Part shown: piece by piece, positions 1-11,839 of the stretch | Layout of the letters: every line of letters starts with the position of its first letter | How positions within the stretch are numbered: position 1 is the stretch's first letter | Source of the DNA: Conchocele bisecta | Lineage: Eukaryota; Mollusca; Bivalvia; Lucinida; Thyasiridae | DNA: 64,000 nucleotides | Assembly (NCBI GenBank): GCA_029237695.1 | Contig: CM055279.1 | Span: 55,563,530 to 55,627,529, forward strand | Reading direction: 5' to 3' | The notes under the pieces: generated by a model | Database searches by the model: none | Seen by the model: the letters and a program-made list of their open reading frames with translations, nothing else | What the model was told of the DNA's origin: nothing | Position numbers and translations under genes: made by a program

Positions 1-1065
1 CAATGGCAATGCAAAGTACCATATGCCCCATTGATCAACATCGTCAACATTACAACAACACAGATGCGTGTTTGTTTAGTTTGGCGAGTTTGTACTGTCA
101 TTGTGTGATTGAAGTTGGATGTACTGCAGAAATGTTTGAGATTTGAGATTTATAAATAGACATCACTAAAGCAGATCTGTGAGAAAAAAGAAAATGAGGG
201 GAGGGGGTCTGCAATAAAAAAAAATGAGGGGGGGGTTGGTGCTGTGGAAAAAAATTGAGGGCAGGGGGTGGTGCCGAAGAAAACAATTGAGGGGGGTGGG
301 GGTGTTGCCATTCCAGTAAATATAAATACCGCCCTCTGGGGAGGAGAAAAAACAAAATTAGGGTGGGGGTACTGGTGAAATGGGGTGGCTGGTCTGTGAG
401 AAAAAACCTTTGGCATGGTACATGTATCAATGTATGCCAGTCATGATAACCCACCGTGACATGAAACAGCAACTACAATGTATTGTCCCATCAGTCTATA
501 GTGCATTGATATCAAACATGTGTACACCATAAGAAAGCCTGCAGAATCAATCAATTATCTACCTCAATCAGAACCTAAAAGTCATCATCAGTAAAGGTAG
601 GCATACAACTTAACTTTACAAAGTATTTTCTAATTTACACACCGGTCTAATTACACGTATCTCTAAATCAATGTTATTTTATACAACTGCTATTGAAATA
701 CCCAATAAACAAAATACTGGGTATGTTTTTTGTTTTTTTTAAATACCTATTTGGAAATTTTAAATACATTATCATAATTGATGTATTCACAAGTATAGCG
801 TAGAAGTAAGTACCAACTCCAAGTCCTTATCTGGAGCCCCGGAGCCTGAGCTGTGTTTGTTGAAAACACCAAAATGCAACCAATCAATCCGAGTAAAATG
901 CAGTATGTTTGAAACCTACAGTCACATAAGTAACACAATGTCAGAACATTTATCACAATTTTTTTCCCGTTGATAGGCAGTGCCTATTTTCATATTAAGT
1001 TTATATCCAAAACAGCAGCCTTGTTGTTATGGGCAAGAAATGATTGGCTTGTCAGTGATGTCTAT
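1..1065. other. AT-rich non-coding DNA with a G/A-rich low-complexity tract
   Basis: I see no gene here. From about 177 to 370 the + strand is a G/A-rich low-complexity tract with runs of G separated by AAAAAA and AATTGA. This tract alone produces the proline- and phenylalanine-rich minus-strand reading frames of the region. The rest is ordinary AT-rich intron-like or intergenic DNA. Confidence 0.6.
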
Positions 1066-2674
1066 TTTTAGCTCACCTGAGCGAAGCTCATGTGAGCTAT
1101 TGTTACCACAATGTGTTCGTCGTCCATCGTCGTCATCCGTGAACATTTTCAAACATCTTCTCCTCGGTAACCATTGGGCCTATAGTCACCAAACTTCATG
1201 GTCCTGGTAGGGGATTGCAAAATTTTTAAAATTACGTCATTACGTAATACAAGATGGCCGCCGTCTAAAAATAGCACAAATTCGTCAAAAATCTTCTTCT
1301 CCAGAACCGCCAACCGGATTTCGACAAAACTTGGTAAGAATAATCGATGTACAATGCTCTTTCAAAGTTGTTAAAATGGTGACCCCGGGATCAAAAATAG
1401 GCGTGGCCCGTGGGAAATTTTATTTTTGACCGAATATGGTCATGTCATATATCAAATCGAAGGTATCAATGAGGCGATCACTCTGGTGCATTTTTTGTCG
1501 AAATTGGATGGTTATGTCATCCAAGATGGCCACCGAAAGGTCAAAAGGTTGTTCTTTTATTAGAGATTTCAAAATTCTTCTTCACATGAACCGCTTTGCC
1601 CATGGTAGCCAAACTTAAAAGTTATGGTCCATGGGTGAAGCCTTTTCAGGTTTGTTAAAATGGAGGTCATCGCTAATCCAAGATGGCCGCTGTCTAAAAA
1701 TAGCATAAATTCTTAAAAAGTCTTCTCATTAACCGCTAGCCGGATTTCGACGAAATTTGATAGGAATGATCGATGTACAATGCTCTTTCAAAGTTGTTAA
1801 AATGGTGACCCCGGGGTCAAAAATGGGCGTGGCCCGTAGGGTCAAATTTTATTTTTGACCGAATATGGTCATGTTATATATCAAATCGAAGGTATCAATG
1901 AGGCGATCACTCTGGTACATTGGTTATCGAAATCTGATTGTTATGTCATCTAAGATGGCCGCCGAAATGTCAAAAGGTCGTTGTTTTATTAGAGATTTCA
2001 AAATTCTTCTTCACATGAACCGCTTGGCCCATTGTAGCCAAACTTAAAAGTTATGGTCCATGGGTGAAGCCTTTTCAGATTTGTTGAAATGGAGGTCATT
2101 GCTAATCCAAGATGGCCGCCATCTAAAAATAGCATAAATTCTTAAAAAATCTTCTCGTGAACCGCTGACCGGATTTCAACTAAACTTGGTAGGAAAATGA
2201 TCGATTTACAATAATGTTCTTTCAAAGTTGTGAAAATAGTGACCCCGGGGTCAAAAATGGGCGTGGCCCTTGGGGTCAAATTGGTGTCAAATTTTATTTT
2301 TGACCGAATATTCTCATGTCATATATCAAATCGAAGGTATCGATGAGGCAATTGCTCTGGTGCAATATTTGTCGGAATCGGATGATTATGTCATCCATGA
2401 TGGCCACCAAAAGGTCCATTTATTCAAGATTTTGAACGTCTTTTTCTCAGGAACCACATGGCTGATGCTGGCCAAACTTCATTGGAAGTTAAGATCCTTG
2501 GGTGAAGCATTTTCAGATTTGGTAAAATGAGAGTCATCGCTTAATCCAAGATGACCGCCATCTAAAAGTAGCACAATTTTTTTAAAACACATGAACTCAA
2601 TGTCACATTCTCCTCTGGTGTTCATGGAGTCAGGTGAGCGAATTAGGGCCATCATGGCCCTCTTGTTTATAACA
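1066..2674 (+). mobile_element. Helitron-like non-autonomous element with internal 430-bp tandem repeats
   Basis: The left end has a short foldback (AGCTCACCTGAGC followed by GCTCATGTGAGCT at about 1070-1099). The right end is a GC hairpin (AGGGCCATCATGGCCCT) followed directly by CTTGTT near 2668. A 3' hairpin plus CTTGTT is the usual end of Helitron/Helentron-type non-autonomous elements in bivalves. The body is a tandem array listed separately. There is no coding capacity. The assignment to this class rests on recalled family features; the hairpins and array are seen directly. Confidence 0.6.
1240..2590 (+). repeat. Tandem array, about 429-440 bp period, about 3 copies
   Basis: The phrase AAGATGGCCGCC recurs at about 1251, 1680, 2109 and (as AAGATGACCGCC) 2549, giving spacings of 429, 429 and 440 bp. 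Each unit also repeats CAAAGTTGTTAAAATGGTGA, GGCGTGGCCC and ATCAAATCGAAGGTATC. Short reading frames of 60-86 codons recur in each unit at the same place, but they are by-products of the repeat and are not genes. Confidence 0.85.
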
Positions 2675-2827
2675 TCACATCAACAAAAACAGCACCTACT
2701 GATAACAAGTAATTTTGTCCTGTCCTCTTGCCATAGTCGTCACATTGACGTCTGGGGTGTGTGTCTCCGTCCGGATTCTGTGGCAAGTTTTTACGTACCT
2801 TATATCTCCACAACCTCTATTCTGATT

Positions 2828-3025
2828 TTAGGGATGGATTATGGCCTAGGGGTTACAGCACTCGACTACCAATCCCGAGGTTGTGGGTTAAAACCTCGCC
2901 TTAGGCATCATAAATACTTTCATAGTATTTCCATCCCATTGGTCTGTCGGATTAGACTTTAAACTGTGGTCCCATCTCTATGTGACCTCAGCTGTTGGTG
3001 GGACGTTAAACCCATTCACTTTCAC
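2828..3025 (+). mobile_element. tRNA-derived SINE
   Basis: An A-box-like segment (TGGCCTAGGGGTTACAGC) is followed about 35 bp later by a B-box-like segment (GTGGGTTAAAACCTCG), the arrangement of a tRNA-derived RNA polymerase III promoter. The body has CTTTCATAGTATTTCC and GTCTGTCGGATTAGACTTTA, and it ends in GGACGTTAAACCCATTCAC. A second, 3'-shortened copy with the same blocks lies at 43005-43135. Confidence 0.65.
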
Positions 3026-5178
3026 TTTCTATTCTGATTTAATTCAAACTTCAAAATATTTTCATTCCATAGCCCATCCATGCGGCCCACATGCCCAAGG
3101 CCATGGCCAAACGACTTTGCGTTAATGTTTTTACAAAAACTGCAATAATTTTTTTACATGCTTTATATCTCGCAACCCTTACTACGATTATCATCCATAT
3201 TTCATTATATAGCCCACCCATGTGGCCCGCTTGCCCACAGTCCAGGTGAAATTACATTTTAAAGTTTTTACATACAATACATATTTACATATGCAATGTC
3301 TGTGAAGTCAACCAATATGGCCGCCGAAAGGTCAAAAGGTCATTCTTTAATTAGGCAGTTCAAATGTCTTCTCGTGAACTGCTTGGCCGATGCTGGCCAA
3401 ACTTCATGATTATTGTCTTTCAGTGCAACATTTACATATTTTCAAATTGGAAGTAGTCACATAATCCAAGATGGTCACCGTATAAAGTAGAACAAAATCT
3501 TTAAACAATGTCTTCCCATTATAATGGTTGGTTGGCATGGTTGTCTGTCTGTCTGTCTGTCCGTCACAAAATTTGTGTCGCGTGTTTCTCCAAAAGTATT
3601 GTGAGAGTTTTGAAATTTTACAGGAATATTTGTCATCATGTGAAGTTGCGTACCTGGCGTTTTAGATGTGGATTCATCCAGTATTCGCAGAGTTATGGCC
3701 CTTGACTTAGTGAAAAGTTTTGATGTTCAATTTGTTTTGCACGTAACTTAACCAGATGGCCGATGCCTGCATGTCGAGCCCGCAGAGACATTGGATGGTC
3801 TCTGAGTGTATTTAGTTGAAGTTGAATTAAGGTTTGTGGAGATATAAGGTATGTAAAAGCTTTAACACAATATTGAAAGTCTTTTGACCTTGATCTTGGG
3901 CATGTGGGCCGTATGGGTGGGCTATAGAATGAAAATATGGATGATAAAGAATTATTTGAAGTTTGAAGTAGTTTGAATTAGTGTTGTGGATATATAAGGT
4001 ACCGGTATGTAAAAACTTTAACACAAATTTCATTTGACCTTGACCATGGGCATGTGGACCATATGGGCAGGCTATAGAATGAAAATATGGATGATGAAAA
4101 TGAAGTACTGGAAGTTTGAAGTAAATTGGAGTAACGATTGTGGAGATATAAGGTTATAAGGTATGTAAAAACGTTAACGCAGATTTTATAATAACATAAA
4201 CTTCTAAGTCATTTGACCTTGACCTTGGGGCACAGGGGCCGTATGAATGGGACACAGAATGAATATATGGATGATGCCCAATAAACATACACAGTTTCAA
4301 GCAAATCTGACTTATGGTTACAGAGCTAGTAGGCATGTGAAAAGTTTAACTCAAATTTGGACAAAAACTTTGAACGTAAACTTCTAAGTCATTTGACTTT
4401 GACCTTGGGGCACAGGGGCCGCATGAGTAGGACACAGAATGAATATATGGATGATGACTAATAGGCATTTTGAAGTTTCAAGTCAATGTGACTTAGAACT
4501 GCAGAGATATAAGGTATTTAAAAAACTTTAACACATATTTTGGACAAACGGACGCACACACGGTCACCCGGACGTCATTGTGATCACTATGTCTCGCTTT
4601 CCGCAAGCGGGCTCGACAAAAACTATTTGAGCTACAGTCATGAAACCTTATAGGAATATTTGTCATCATGTGAAGTTGCGCACTTGTGGTTTGAGATGCA
4701 GATTCATCCAGTATTCGCAGAATTATGGCCCTTGACTTAGTGAAGTGGCGATTTTCAACTTGTGTCGCACATAACTGTGAAAAACAGTTAGAGCTACAGT
4801 CAGGAAACCTTATCAACATTTGGAGTCGTGCATCTAGTGATTTTGATGCGGATGCATAAAGTATGAGCAGAGTTATGGCCCTTGACTTGAAAATTGCTGA
4901 TTATTAACTTGTGTCGCCGGTAACTCAAAAAATATTTGAGTTACAGGTATGAAATTATATAGGAATGTTAATCAGCATGTGTAGTTGTGCACACAGGGTT
5001 TTGTTTGCGGAATCGTCCAGTAAGGATGGCAATTGGCAATTTTGTCCATCATAAATTTCATCACAAATTTGTGTCGCGCGTACATGTATTTCCAAAAGTG
5101 TTTTACAGGAATGTTTATCGCATATGTTTTTGACTGTTTATGCTGTTTTTCATTTGTTTGATTTCTTAATAAAATATG
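3026..5178. repeat. Degenerate tandem-repeat (Helitron-like) DNA, no gene
   Basis: A block of about 150 bp (AGGAATATTTGTCATCATGTG, then CATCCAGTATTCGCAGA, then TTATGGCCCTTGACTTAGTG) recurs at about 3620-3710, 4650-4740 and, more diverged, 4790-4890. The start of this array near 3540 has a (GTCT)n run and ACAAAATTTGTGTCGCG, which returns near 5060 as CACAAATTTGTGTCGCG. It is interrupted by the separate element at 3769-4617. Nothing else is seen. Confidence 0.6.
3769..4617. mobile_element. Short element with 12-bp inverted ends and internal repeats
   Basis: The segment starts with TGTCGAGCCCGC and ends with GCGGGCTCGACA, a perfect 12-bp inverted pair. Inside are about four copies of a unit of roughly 200 bp containing GGAGATATAAGGTATGTAAA, TTTGACCTTGACC and GAATGAAAATATGGATGAT. 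The surrounding array resumes on both sides, so this is an insertion. It has no coding capacity and its superfamily is unknown. Confidence 0.6.
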
Positions 5179-5345
5179 GTTCTGTATCATACTTCCCTGT
5201 TATATGTTGCTATATAGCTTCTATTGGGGCTACCCATTCCGAACACAATTTATTGACCCACTTACACCTGTCCCATCCCATATTGACCGCTCATGCGTGC
5301 ACGGGAGACTTCCTCTTTGCTTCGGACGGCTTACGTGAAGGTAAC
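5179..5345 (+). repeat. Left inverted terminal repeat of the DIRS element
   Basis: TTCTGTATCATACTTCC opens the element at about 5180. It is followed by TGTTATATGTTGCTATATAG and a block (CTATTGGGGCTACCCATTCC, ACACAATTTATTGACCC, TTACACCTGTCCCATCCCAT, ACTTCCTCTTTGC). The same block is found in reverse complement at about 30215-30365. The two copies differ by small indels. Confidence 0.8.
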
Positions 5346-5635
5346 TTTTTTGTTGCACCAATTCGTTTGCCTGTTTTATACGCTCTATTACTTATTATTG
5401 TCTGTAAGTAGTCAATAACTTCTGTAATAGAGTGTGGGCTATTCATTTCTATATTAAGTTGTTAGTCGAAAATATTTAATTTTGAAATTATTTCGAGTTT
5501 TTCTTAGCGTGACCACTTTGCGGTGCTCCTATTATCGGACGTTCCGATTTTCGACAACATTTATTTTTATTTTATTTTTTGTTTCAATTTTGTTTTGTTC
5601 GGTATTTTGAACCGGTTTTCTGTCTTGCATTCACT

Positions 5636-7648
5636 ATGGGCAAGGGGACACCTAAGCCGAGTTCGGGTCAGAAAAATTTGGTTGTGGTCTCAAAACGGGA
5701 ACTTGTGATTCTCATGAGATAATTTGTTTCCGTTGTTGTCAGAGACAAAAAGGTTGCTCGAAGGAGAAACCATGCTATGTCTCAGCCCTATGGGGCCCCA
5801 AAACGTGGAATCAGGCACTGGCCATTAGGTCCTATCAGGATAAGTATCAGTCAGTGCTCGGCAAGATTCAGAAACTAAAGACTGTTTCTGAGTTTACGCC
5901 AAGTCCGAGTCTGAATAGTGACAGGGTGCTGCTTATGACTGCGGCATCCAATGTCACTAGTTCTGCTCTGGGTGGTTCGCTACCCACTGAGCAAGAACAT
6001 CGGACACCGGACACTAGTTCTGCTCGGGGTTATTCGCTACCCGCTGAGCAAGAATACCGGACACCGGACACTAGTTCTGCTCTGGGTTATTTGCTACCCA
6101 CTGAGCAAGAACTCCGGACACTAGTTCTGTTCTGGGTTATTCGCTAACCACTGAGCAAGAACACCGGACACTACATGTAGTTCTGCTCTGGGTTATTCGC
6201 TGACCACTGAGCAAGAACACCGGACACCGGACAAGCTAGGTGGCATCAAGGGCATAGGCGATGTGCCTTGGTGGAATGCAAACGTATTCCACCGGACACC
6301 GGACACACACCGGACACCGGACGTGTCAAATATAGCCACTGATATTGGCAACGCTGGTCTTGACCACGCCGTTTCAGCGGACTATCAGTTCCAGGATATG
6401 GATATACAACAGGGTAGCGGTACAGGACATAGGCCTACCGACACACTGTATTCGTCCAGCGGTGAGTCTGATGACGTCAGACAGGGGCGCGCAGACTCAG
6501 CGATCAGGACGGGTAGATACGGGTCTAGTAGGAAGAGAGCTAGGTCTAGGTTGTCTTCCAGATGCTCGTCTACCAGCCCTCGGGTTTATAGATCCAGGAA
6601 ACACAGACGACATTCTAGGTCGCGTCACAGACACGATCATAGACATCGTCATAGGCATAGCAGACATAGATCCTGGTCACGATCAGATGATAGGTCATCG
6701 TCGAGGGACCAGACTATGGTCTTGTTATCCTCCATCTCTAAGATGATGGAGAATTTCAAGAGACAAAATGCACCAGGCATGTCAGAGGAACGGGGCACTT
6801 CACCGGTACGGGTGAATGTTAACAATCCTCCAATGACATCAGGCGGGGAAGACGGGATGCACACTTTGAGTCGTCCCGTGATAGACGACTACTCGGCAGC
6901 TAGTGTAGCTGAGGAGGACAGTGCCCCTTCTTATCCTGAGGCAGTAGCTTCGGTATAACAGTACTTGCCTCAGGATATTTGTCCTGCTCAACCTGCGCCG
7001 GTGCCGAGGGCTAAGTCTCTGTGGGAAGCAGAATCGGTTACTCCTCCCAAAGAGATGCCTAGACTGCCTCAGTCCCCCACAGTAGGAGCTCTGTTAGCGG
7101 ACTTGAACAGGGCACAGGGATTTGACCCCAAAAAGGTTTGATCTCTTGCGCCCAAAACTTTTCAGTCACATCAAGGGCTCAAGTATTATGTTCTGCATAC
7201 AGAAACTTGGCCCCTGAAGTGGCCCCTTGGATGAGGATGCTCAGAGGATGGGAGTATCCAAGGCACCAGATGCACTGTTGTAGTTCTTGGATGTGCGAGC
7301 GAGGTCTCTTATATCCAGGGCTTCTCACACAGACTTGTTTTGGGCAAGGCCAGAGCGGCCATTGAGGCGGCTAACGCCAGAGCATTGGAGTCACTGTTTC
7401 AGTCTTCAGCCAGAGCTACGAAGCATGTCATGGCTACGGCTCTGACTATGTCGGCGGACATCGTTCTGTCGAAGAGGGACGTCATGTTAGCGACATCATC
7501 CATTTTTCCGGGACAGGGAAGGTATCTCCTTCGGGAAGCACCCCTTCAGGCCGCGAGTCTGTTTGGCGACAGATGTTCTCAGGTGGCTGCTGCTGACGTT
7601 GCAGAAAGACAGAGTCGGCAGTTAGCTAGACTATCCGTGGCTTCTTAA
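5636..7648 (+). pseudogene. DIRS gag-like region (broken)
   Basis: This is the structural-protein region expected in front of the DIRS reverse transcriptase. A Cys/His-rich stretch (CDSHEIICFRCC, then KGCSKEKPC) is read at about 5700-5780. It continues into 5854-6147, then a Ser/Arg/His-rich basic region at 6263-6958 (for example RSRHRHDHRHRHRHSRHRS). The final conserved block at 7340-7648 contains KARAAIEAANARALESLF, VLSKRDVMLA and LREAPLQAASLFGDR, the alanine-rich C-terminal gag motif of DIRS elements. The frame shifts near 5700, within 6100-6260 and around 6960-7340, with a TGA near 7139. The 19-residue repeat at 5985-6235 lies inside it. An exact start is uncertain; the ATG at 5636 opens only 29 codons before the first break. 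Confidence 0.65.
5985..6235 (+). repeat. 57-bp minisatellite inside the DIRS gag-like region
   Basis: About five units contain ACACCGGACACTAGTTCTGC, TCTGGGTTATTCGCTACC and CACTGAGCAAGAA. The first ones are 57 bp (19 codons) and keep the frame. Later units lose or gain bases: one drops a CCGGACA block, and one carries an ACATGT insertion. This breaks the frame inside the repeat. Confidence 0.8.
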
Positions 7649-7861
7649 GCCAAGCAGTTCGCTTCTAAGAAGCACAACTTGGGCAGGAAAGGGGGACATA
7701 AGGAGGCAGCTTCAGCCTCGCCTTCTCCTAATCCAGCGATTCAGGGAACGGGTAGCTTAAAGCAACCCTAACCACCTATGCCGCCCCAACGGGTGGGGCT
7801 CCCAGAGGTGTTTCTACACGCATCAGAAATTGGCAATTTCCGGGCTTCTACAGCAGGTTTT

Positions 7862-10269
7862 TGTCCCGCCTGCTTTAGCAGAAGCGGGACATAGGTATAG
7901 CTTTTCCGTCGTCGTCGGCGGCAGGGGCGTCAACATTTCACGTTAAGTTTTTGCGTTTAGGTCTATTTCCAGAAAACTATAACACCTACGACCTCCATAC
8001 TTGGTATACATCAACACTGTGGTGTAACCATCTCACACAGAGGGAGTCCATGTGACCTTGACCTAGTTTTCATGGTTGATTGACCTACTTTTCACATGCA
8101 TTCAACGTTAAGTTTTTGCGTTTAGCTCTGTTTCTAAAACTTAACGCTCAGGTTAATTCATTGTAACTTCTGTTTCCCTCAATGGAATGCTTTAATATTC
8201 CATACATGCATTTGTAACAATATCCCGCATCATTCTCCAGAAAGCCCATGGTGCCCGCTAACCCCGAAGGTCAAGGTCGCTGACTTAGAAATTTCCGTGT
8301 TTGCAAAAGTTAATGCTCAATTTATGCTTTAATATTCCACACATACATTTGTAACAACATCCCGCATCATTCTACAGAAAGCCCATGTTGCCCGCTAACC
8401 CAAAGGTCAAGGTCACTGACTTACAAATTTCCGTGTTTTAATATTCCATACATGCATTTGTAACAACATCCTGCATCATTCTACAGAAAGCCCATGGTGC
8501 CCGCAAACCCCAAAGGTCAAGGTCGCTGACTTAGAAATTTCCCAAATTTCCGTGTGGAAAAGAAAATTAACGCTCAGTTTATGCTTTAATATTCCATACA
8601 TGCATTTGTAACAACATCCCGCATCATTCTACAGAAAGCCCATGATGCCCGCTAACGCCAAAGGTCAAGGTCACTGACTTAGAAATTTCCGTGTTTGGAA
8701 AAGTTAACTCTCAGTTTATGCTTTAATATTCGTTTGGAGAAGTTAACGCTCAGTTTATGCTTTAATATTCCATACATGCATTTGTAACAACATCCCGCAT
8801 CATTCTACAGAAAGCCCATGATGCCCGCTAACGCCAAAGGTCAAGGTCACTGACTTAGAACTTTCCGTGTTTGGAAAAGTTAATGCTCAGTTTATGCTTT
8901 AATATTCCATACATACATTTGTAACAACATCCTGCATCATTCTACAGAAAGCCCATGGTGACCGCTAACCCCAAAGGTCAAGGTCACTGACTTAGAAATT
9001 TCCGTGTTTGGAAAAGTTAACGCTCAGTTTATGCTTTGATATTCCATACATGAATTTTTAACAACATCCCGCATCATTCTACAGAAAGCCCATGATGCCC
9101 ACTAACCCAAAAGGTCAAGGTCACTGACTTAGAAATTTCCATGTTTGGAAATAAAAGTTAACGCTCAGTATTTTTATGCTTTAATATTCCATACATGCAT
9201 TTGTAACAACATCCTGCATCATTCTACAGAAAGCCCATGGTGCCCGCAAACCCCAAAGGTCAAGGTCGCTGACTTAGAAATTTCCGTGTTTGGAAAAGTT
9301 AACGCTCAATTTATGTATGGTTTAATATTCATACATGCATTTGTGACAACATCCCGCATCATTCTACAGAAGCCCATGGTGCCCGCAAACCGCAAAGGTC
9401 AAGGTCACTGACTTAGAAATTTCCGTGTTTGGAAAAGTTAACGCTCAATTTATGCTTTAATATTCCATACATGCATTTGTAACAACATCCCAAATCATTC
9501 TACAGAAAGCCCATGATGCCCGCTAACCCCAAAGGTCAAGGTCACTGACTTAGAAATTTCCGTCTTTGCAAAAGTTAACGCTCAGTTTATGCTTTAATAT
9601 TCCATACATGCATTTGTAACAACATCCCGCATCACTCTACAGAAATCCCATGGTGGCTGCTAACCCCAAAGGTCAAGGTCACTGAATTAGAAATTTGCGT
9701 GTTTGCAAAAGTTAACGCTCAGTTTATGCTTTAATAATCCATACATGCTTTTGTAACAACATCCCGCATCATTCTACAGAAAGCCCATGGTGCCCGCAAA
9801 CCCCAAAGGTCAAGGTCGCTGACTTAGAAATTTCCGTGTTTGGAAAAGTTAACGCTCAGTTTATGTTTTAATATGCCATATATGCATTTGTAACAACATC
9901 CCGCATCATTCTACAGAAAGCCCATGGTGCCCGCTAACCCCAAAGGTCAAGGTCACTGAATTAGAAATTTCCATGTTTGGAAAAGTCAACGCTCAGTTTA
10001 TGCTTTAATATTCCATATATGCATTTGTAACAACATCCCGCATCATTCTACAGAAAGCCCATGGTGCCCGCTAATCCCAAAGGTCAAGGTCACTGACTTA
10101 CAAATTAACGCTCAGTTTATGCTTTAATATTCCATACATGCATTTGTAACAACATCCCGCATCATTCTACAGAAAGCCCATGTTGCTCACTAACCCCAAG
10201 GTTATTACAAGCTCCATATATACTATCAAACTGCGCCAGGCGGGACATTTTGCTCCGCGGAGCTCTTGT
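7862..10269 (+). mobile_element. Helitron-like element with about 14 tandem 136-bp repeats, inserted in the DIRS
   Basis: The left end is GTCCCGCCTGC followed by the foldback partner GCGGGAC. The right end has CAGGCGGGACA and the hairpin GCTCCGCGGAGC followed by TCTTGTT (10252-10270). Between them a unit of about 136 bp is repeated about 14 times from 8190: GCTTTAATATTCCATACATG, CATCCCGCATCATTCTACAG, AAGGTCAAGGTCACTGACTT. DIRS coding sequence stops at its left border and resumes at its right border in a conserved RT block (VPKLNGKLRP), so this is an insertion. Some DIRS sequence between gag and RT may also be missing. Confidence 0.75.
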
Positions 10270-10270
10270 T

Positions 10271-11832
10271 CATTGTACCAAAACTAAACGGTAAGTTGCG
10301 CCCCTTATTTGATCTGTCTATGCTGAATCTATTCATCCAAACAGATCATTTCAAGATGGAGACTGCTCGATCAATACGACAAACTATAAGAGTCAACGAT
10401 TGGACCGTCTCCATCAACCCACAGGACGGTTATCTTTATATACTGATGTGCCCTGCATCCTGAAAGTTTCTACGCTTTCAGTCGGAAGGCAGGGTATATC
10501 AGTTTTGTGTCCTGCCCTTCAGAATAACCATGCTCCTAGGGTGTTCACAAAACTAATGGAGGTAATCGCGGTAGAAGCCAGGCGGAGAGGTATTGCAATA
10601 CTTCAAAACCTGGACGACTGGCTCCTGCACGATCAGTCCAGAGACACACTGCTACTCAATCTGCGTGTGTTCTGGGATCTGATCACGGGGTTGGGACTCA
10701 TGCCGAACATAGAGAAGTGAGAACTAGTACCGACTCAGGACTTCTGCTATGTCGGGATGAATTTCCTTATCAAGCTGGTGATAGTCAGGGTACCCTTGGA
10801 CAGAGTGGACAGGATGTTAAAAGTGGTCTTCAAAGTCCTGGATACAGTTCAACTACCAGCCAGGGAGCTATTATCGCTGCTGTGTCTAGGTCGTCTACAT
10901 TTACAACCTATGCAGATATATTTGCTCTTCCACTGGAGACCGCACTATCACCCACTGGACAGGTTGATACCGCTGTTGAGAGACTTCAGGCGTCATCCCA
11001 GACGCTGGGCTCGGAGGACATGGTATCTTCAGGGTTAACATTGTCCCAATGTTAATTCTCGATCCGGAGGGCGGTAACCTTGTCTCCAGCAAAAGCACTC
11101 CCCCAGGTCAGGGGAAAGTCTGTTCAGATAGCCACGGACAACAACACTGTTGTGGCATACCTGAACAGACAAGGTGGAACTCGGGGCTGTGAGCCTCTGT
11201 TTGGAGACCAGGAAATTACTGATCTGGTGTCAACAGAACGGCTTAGTACCGGAGGCGAGACACATCGCGGGGAAGTCCCAATGTACTGCAGACTACCTAT
11301 CGAGGGGGGTTCACCAGTTCTTACCGAGTGGTCACTGTCGAAGACGGTGGCCAACGCGGTACTCAACAGGTTGGGCCGCCTCTGGTTGGATGTGTTTGCG
11401 ACCAGGATGAACAATCAGCTCTCAATGTATGTGTCTCCAGTACCGGATGCCGGGGCATGGGCGGTGGACGCATGTCCGTGTCGTGGAAATGAGTGGCATT
11501 CCGCCTTCCATCCTACTGACACAGGTGTTGCAGAAAATTTGTCAATCAGACTGTCAGGTCACACTAGTGGCTCCGTGCTGGCCAACGACGAGTGGGTTCT
11601 CCAGCATAATGGAACTTCTAGCGGACCATACGGTGGTCCTTCCAGTGTCTCCCAAGCTTCTGTCACAGCATGCATGGAAAACACTTCATGCGAATACGCT
11701 CATTCTGAACATTCACGCCTGGAGGCTATCAGGAAGGGAATGAGAAAGGACAAATTTTCGCAGCAATCATTGCACAGGCAAAACGTCCCTCTGCTACAGC
11801 ATACTACGACGCAAATGGAGGGTCTGGGTTAA
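10271..11832 (+). pseudogene. DIRS reverse transcriptase / RNase H (broken)
   Basis: This is the polymerase region that copies the element RNA. The RT opens right after the Helitron-like insertion with VPKLNGKLRPLFDLSMLN (RT motif 1) and later HFKMETARSIRQ. The catalytic YxDD box appears as NLDDWLLHDQSR at about 10605-10640, so the usual tyrosine is replaced by asparagine. It is followed by ELVPTQDFCYVGMNF, typical of DIRS. The RNase H region at about 11080-11600 has IATDNNTVVAYLNRQGG and a shifted-frame EARHIAGKSQCTADYLSRG, then LTEWSLS and DVFATRMNNQ. There are frame changes near 10460, 10545, 10720-10760, 11060 and 11200, and a TGA at about 10718. The order and motifs fit DIRS and not LTR or LINE elements. 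Confidence 0.82.
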
Positions 11833-11839
11833 TTGATGT

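Noticed and set aside
1..63. Possible upstream FoxJ exon (reads DQHRQHYNNTD in one frame)
   Set aside because: There is no donor site after ACACAG and the stretch is too short to compare.
98..472. Long proline/phenylalanine-rich minus-strand reading frame
   Set aside because: It is the reverse of a G/A-rich low-complexity tract and has no conserved features.
2591..2962. 123-codon + strand frame
   Set aside because: It crosses the 3' hairpin of a Helitron-like element and runs into the SINE, so it is composite repeat DNA.
5124..5411. 95-codon + strand frame beginning in TTTTTGACTG
   Set aside because: It spans the outer edge and terminal repeat of the DIRS element, and the same sequence is present inverted at the other end.
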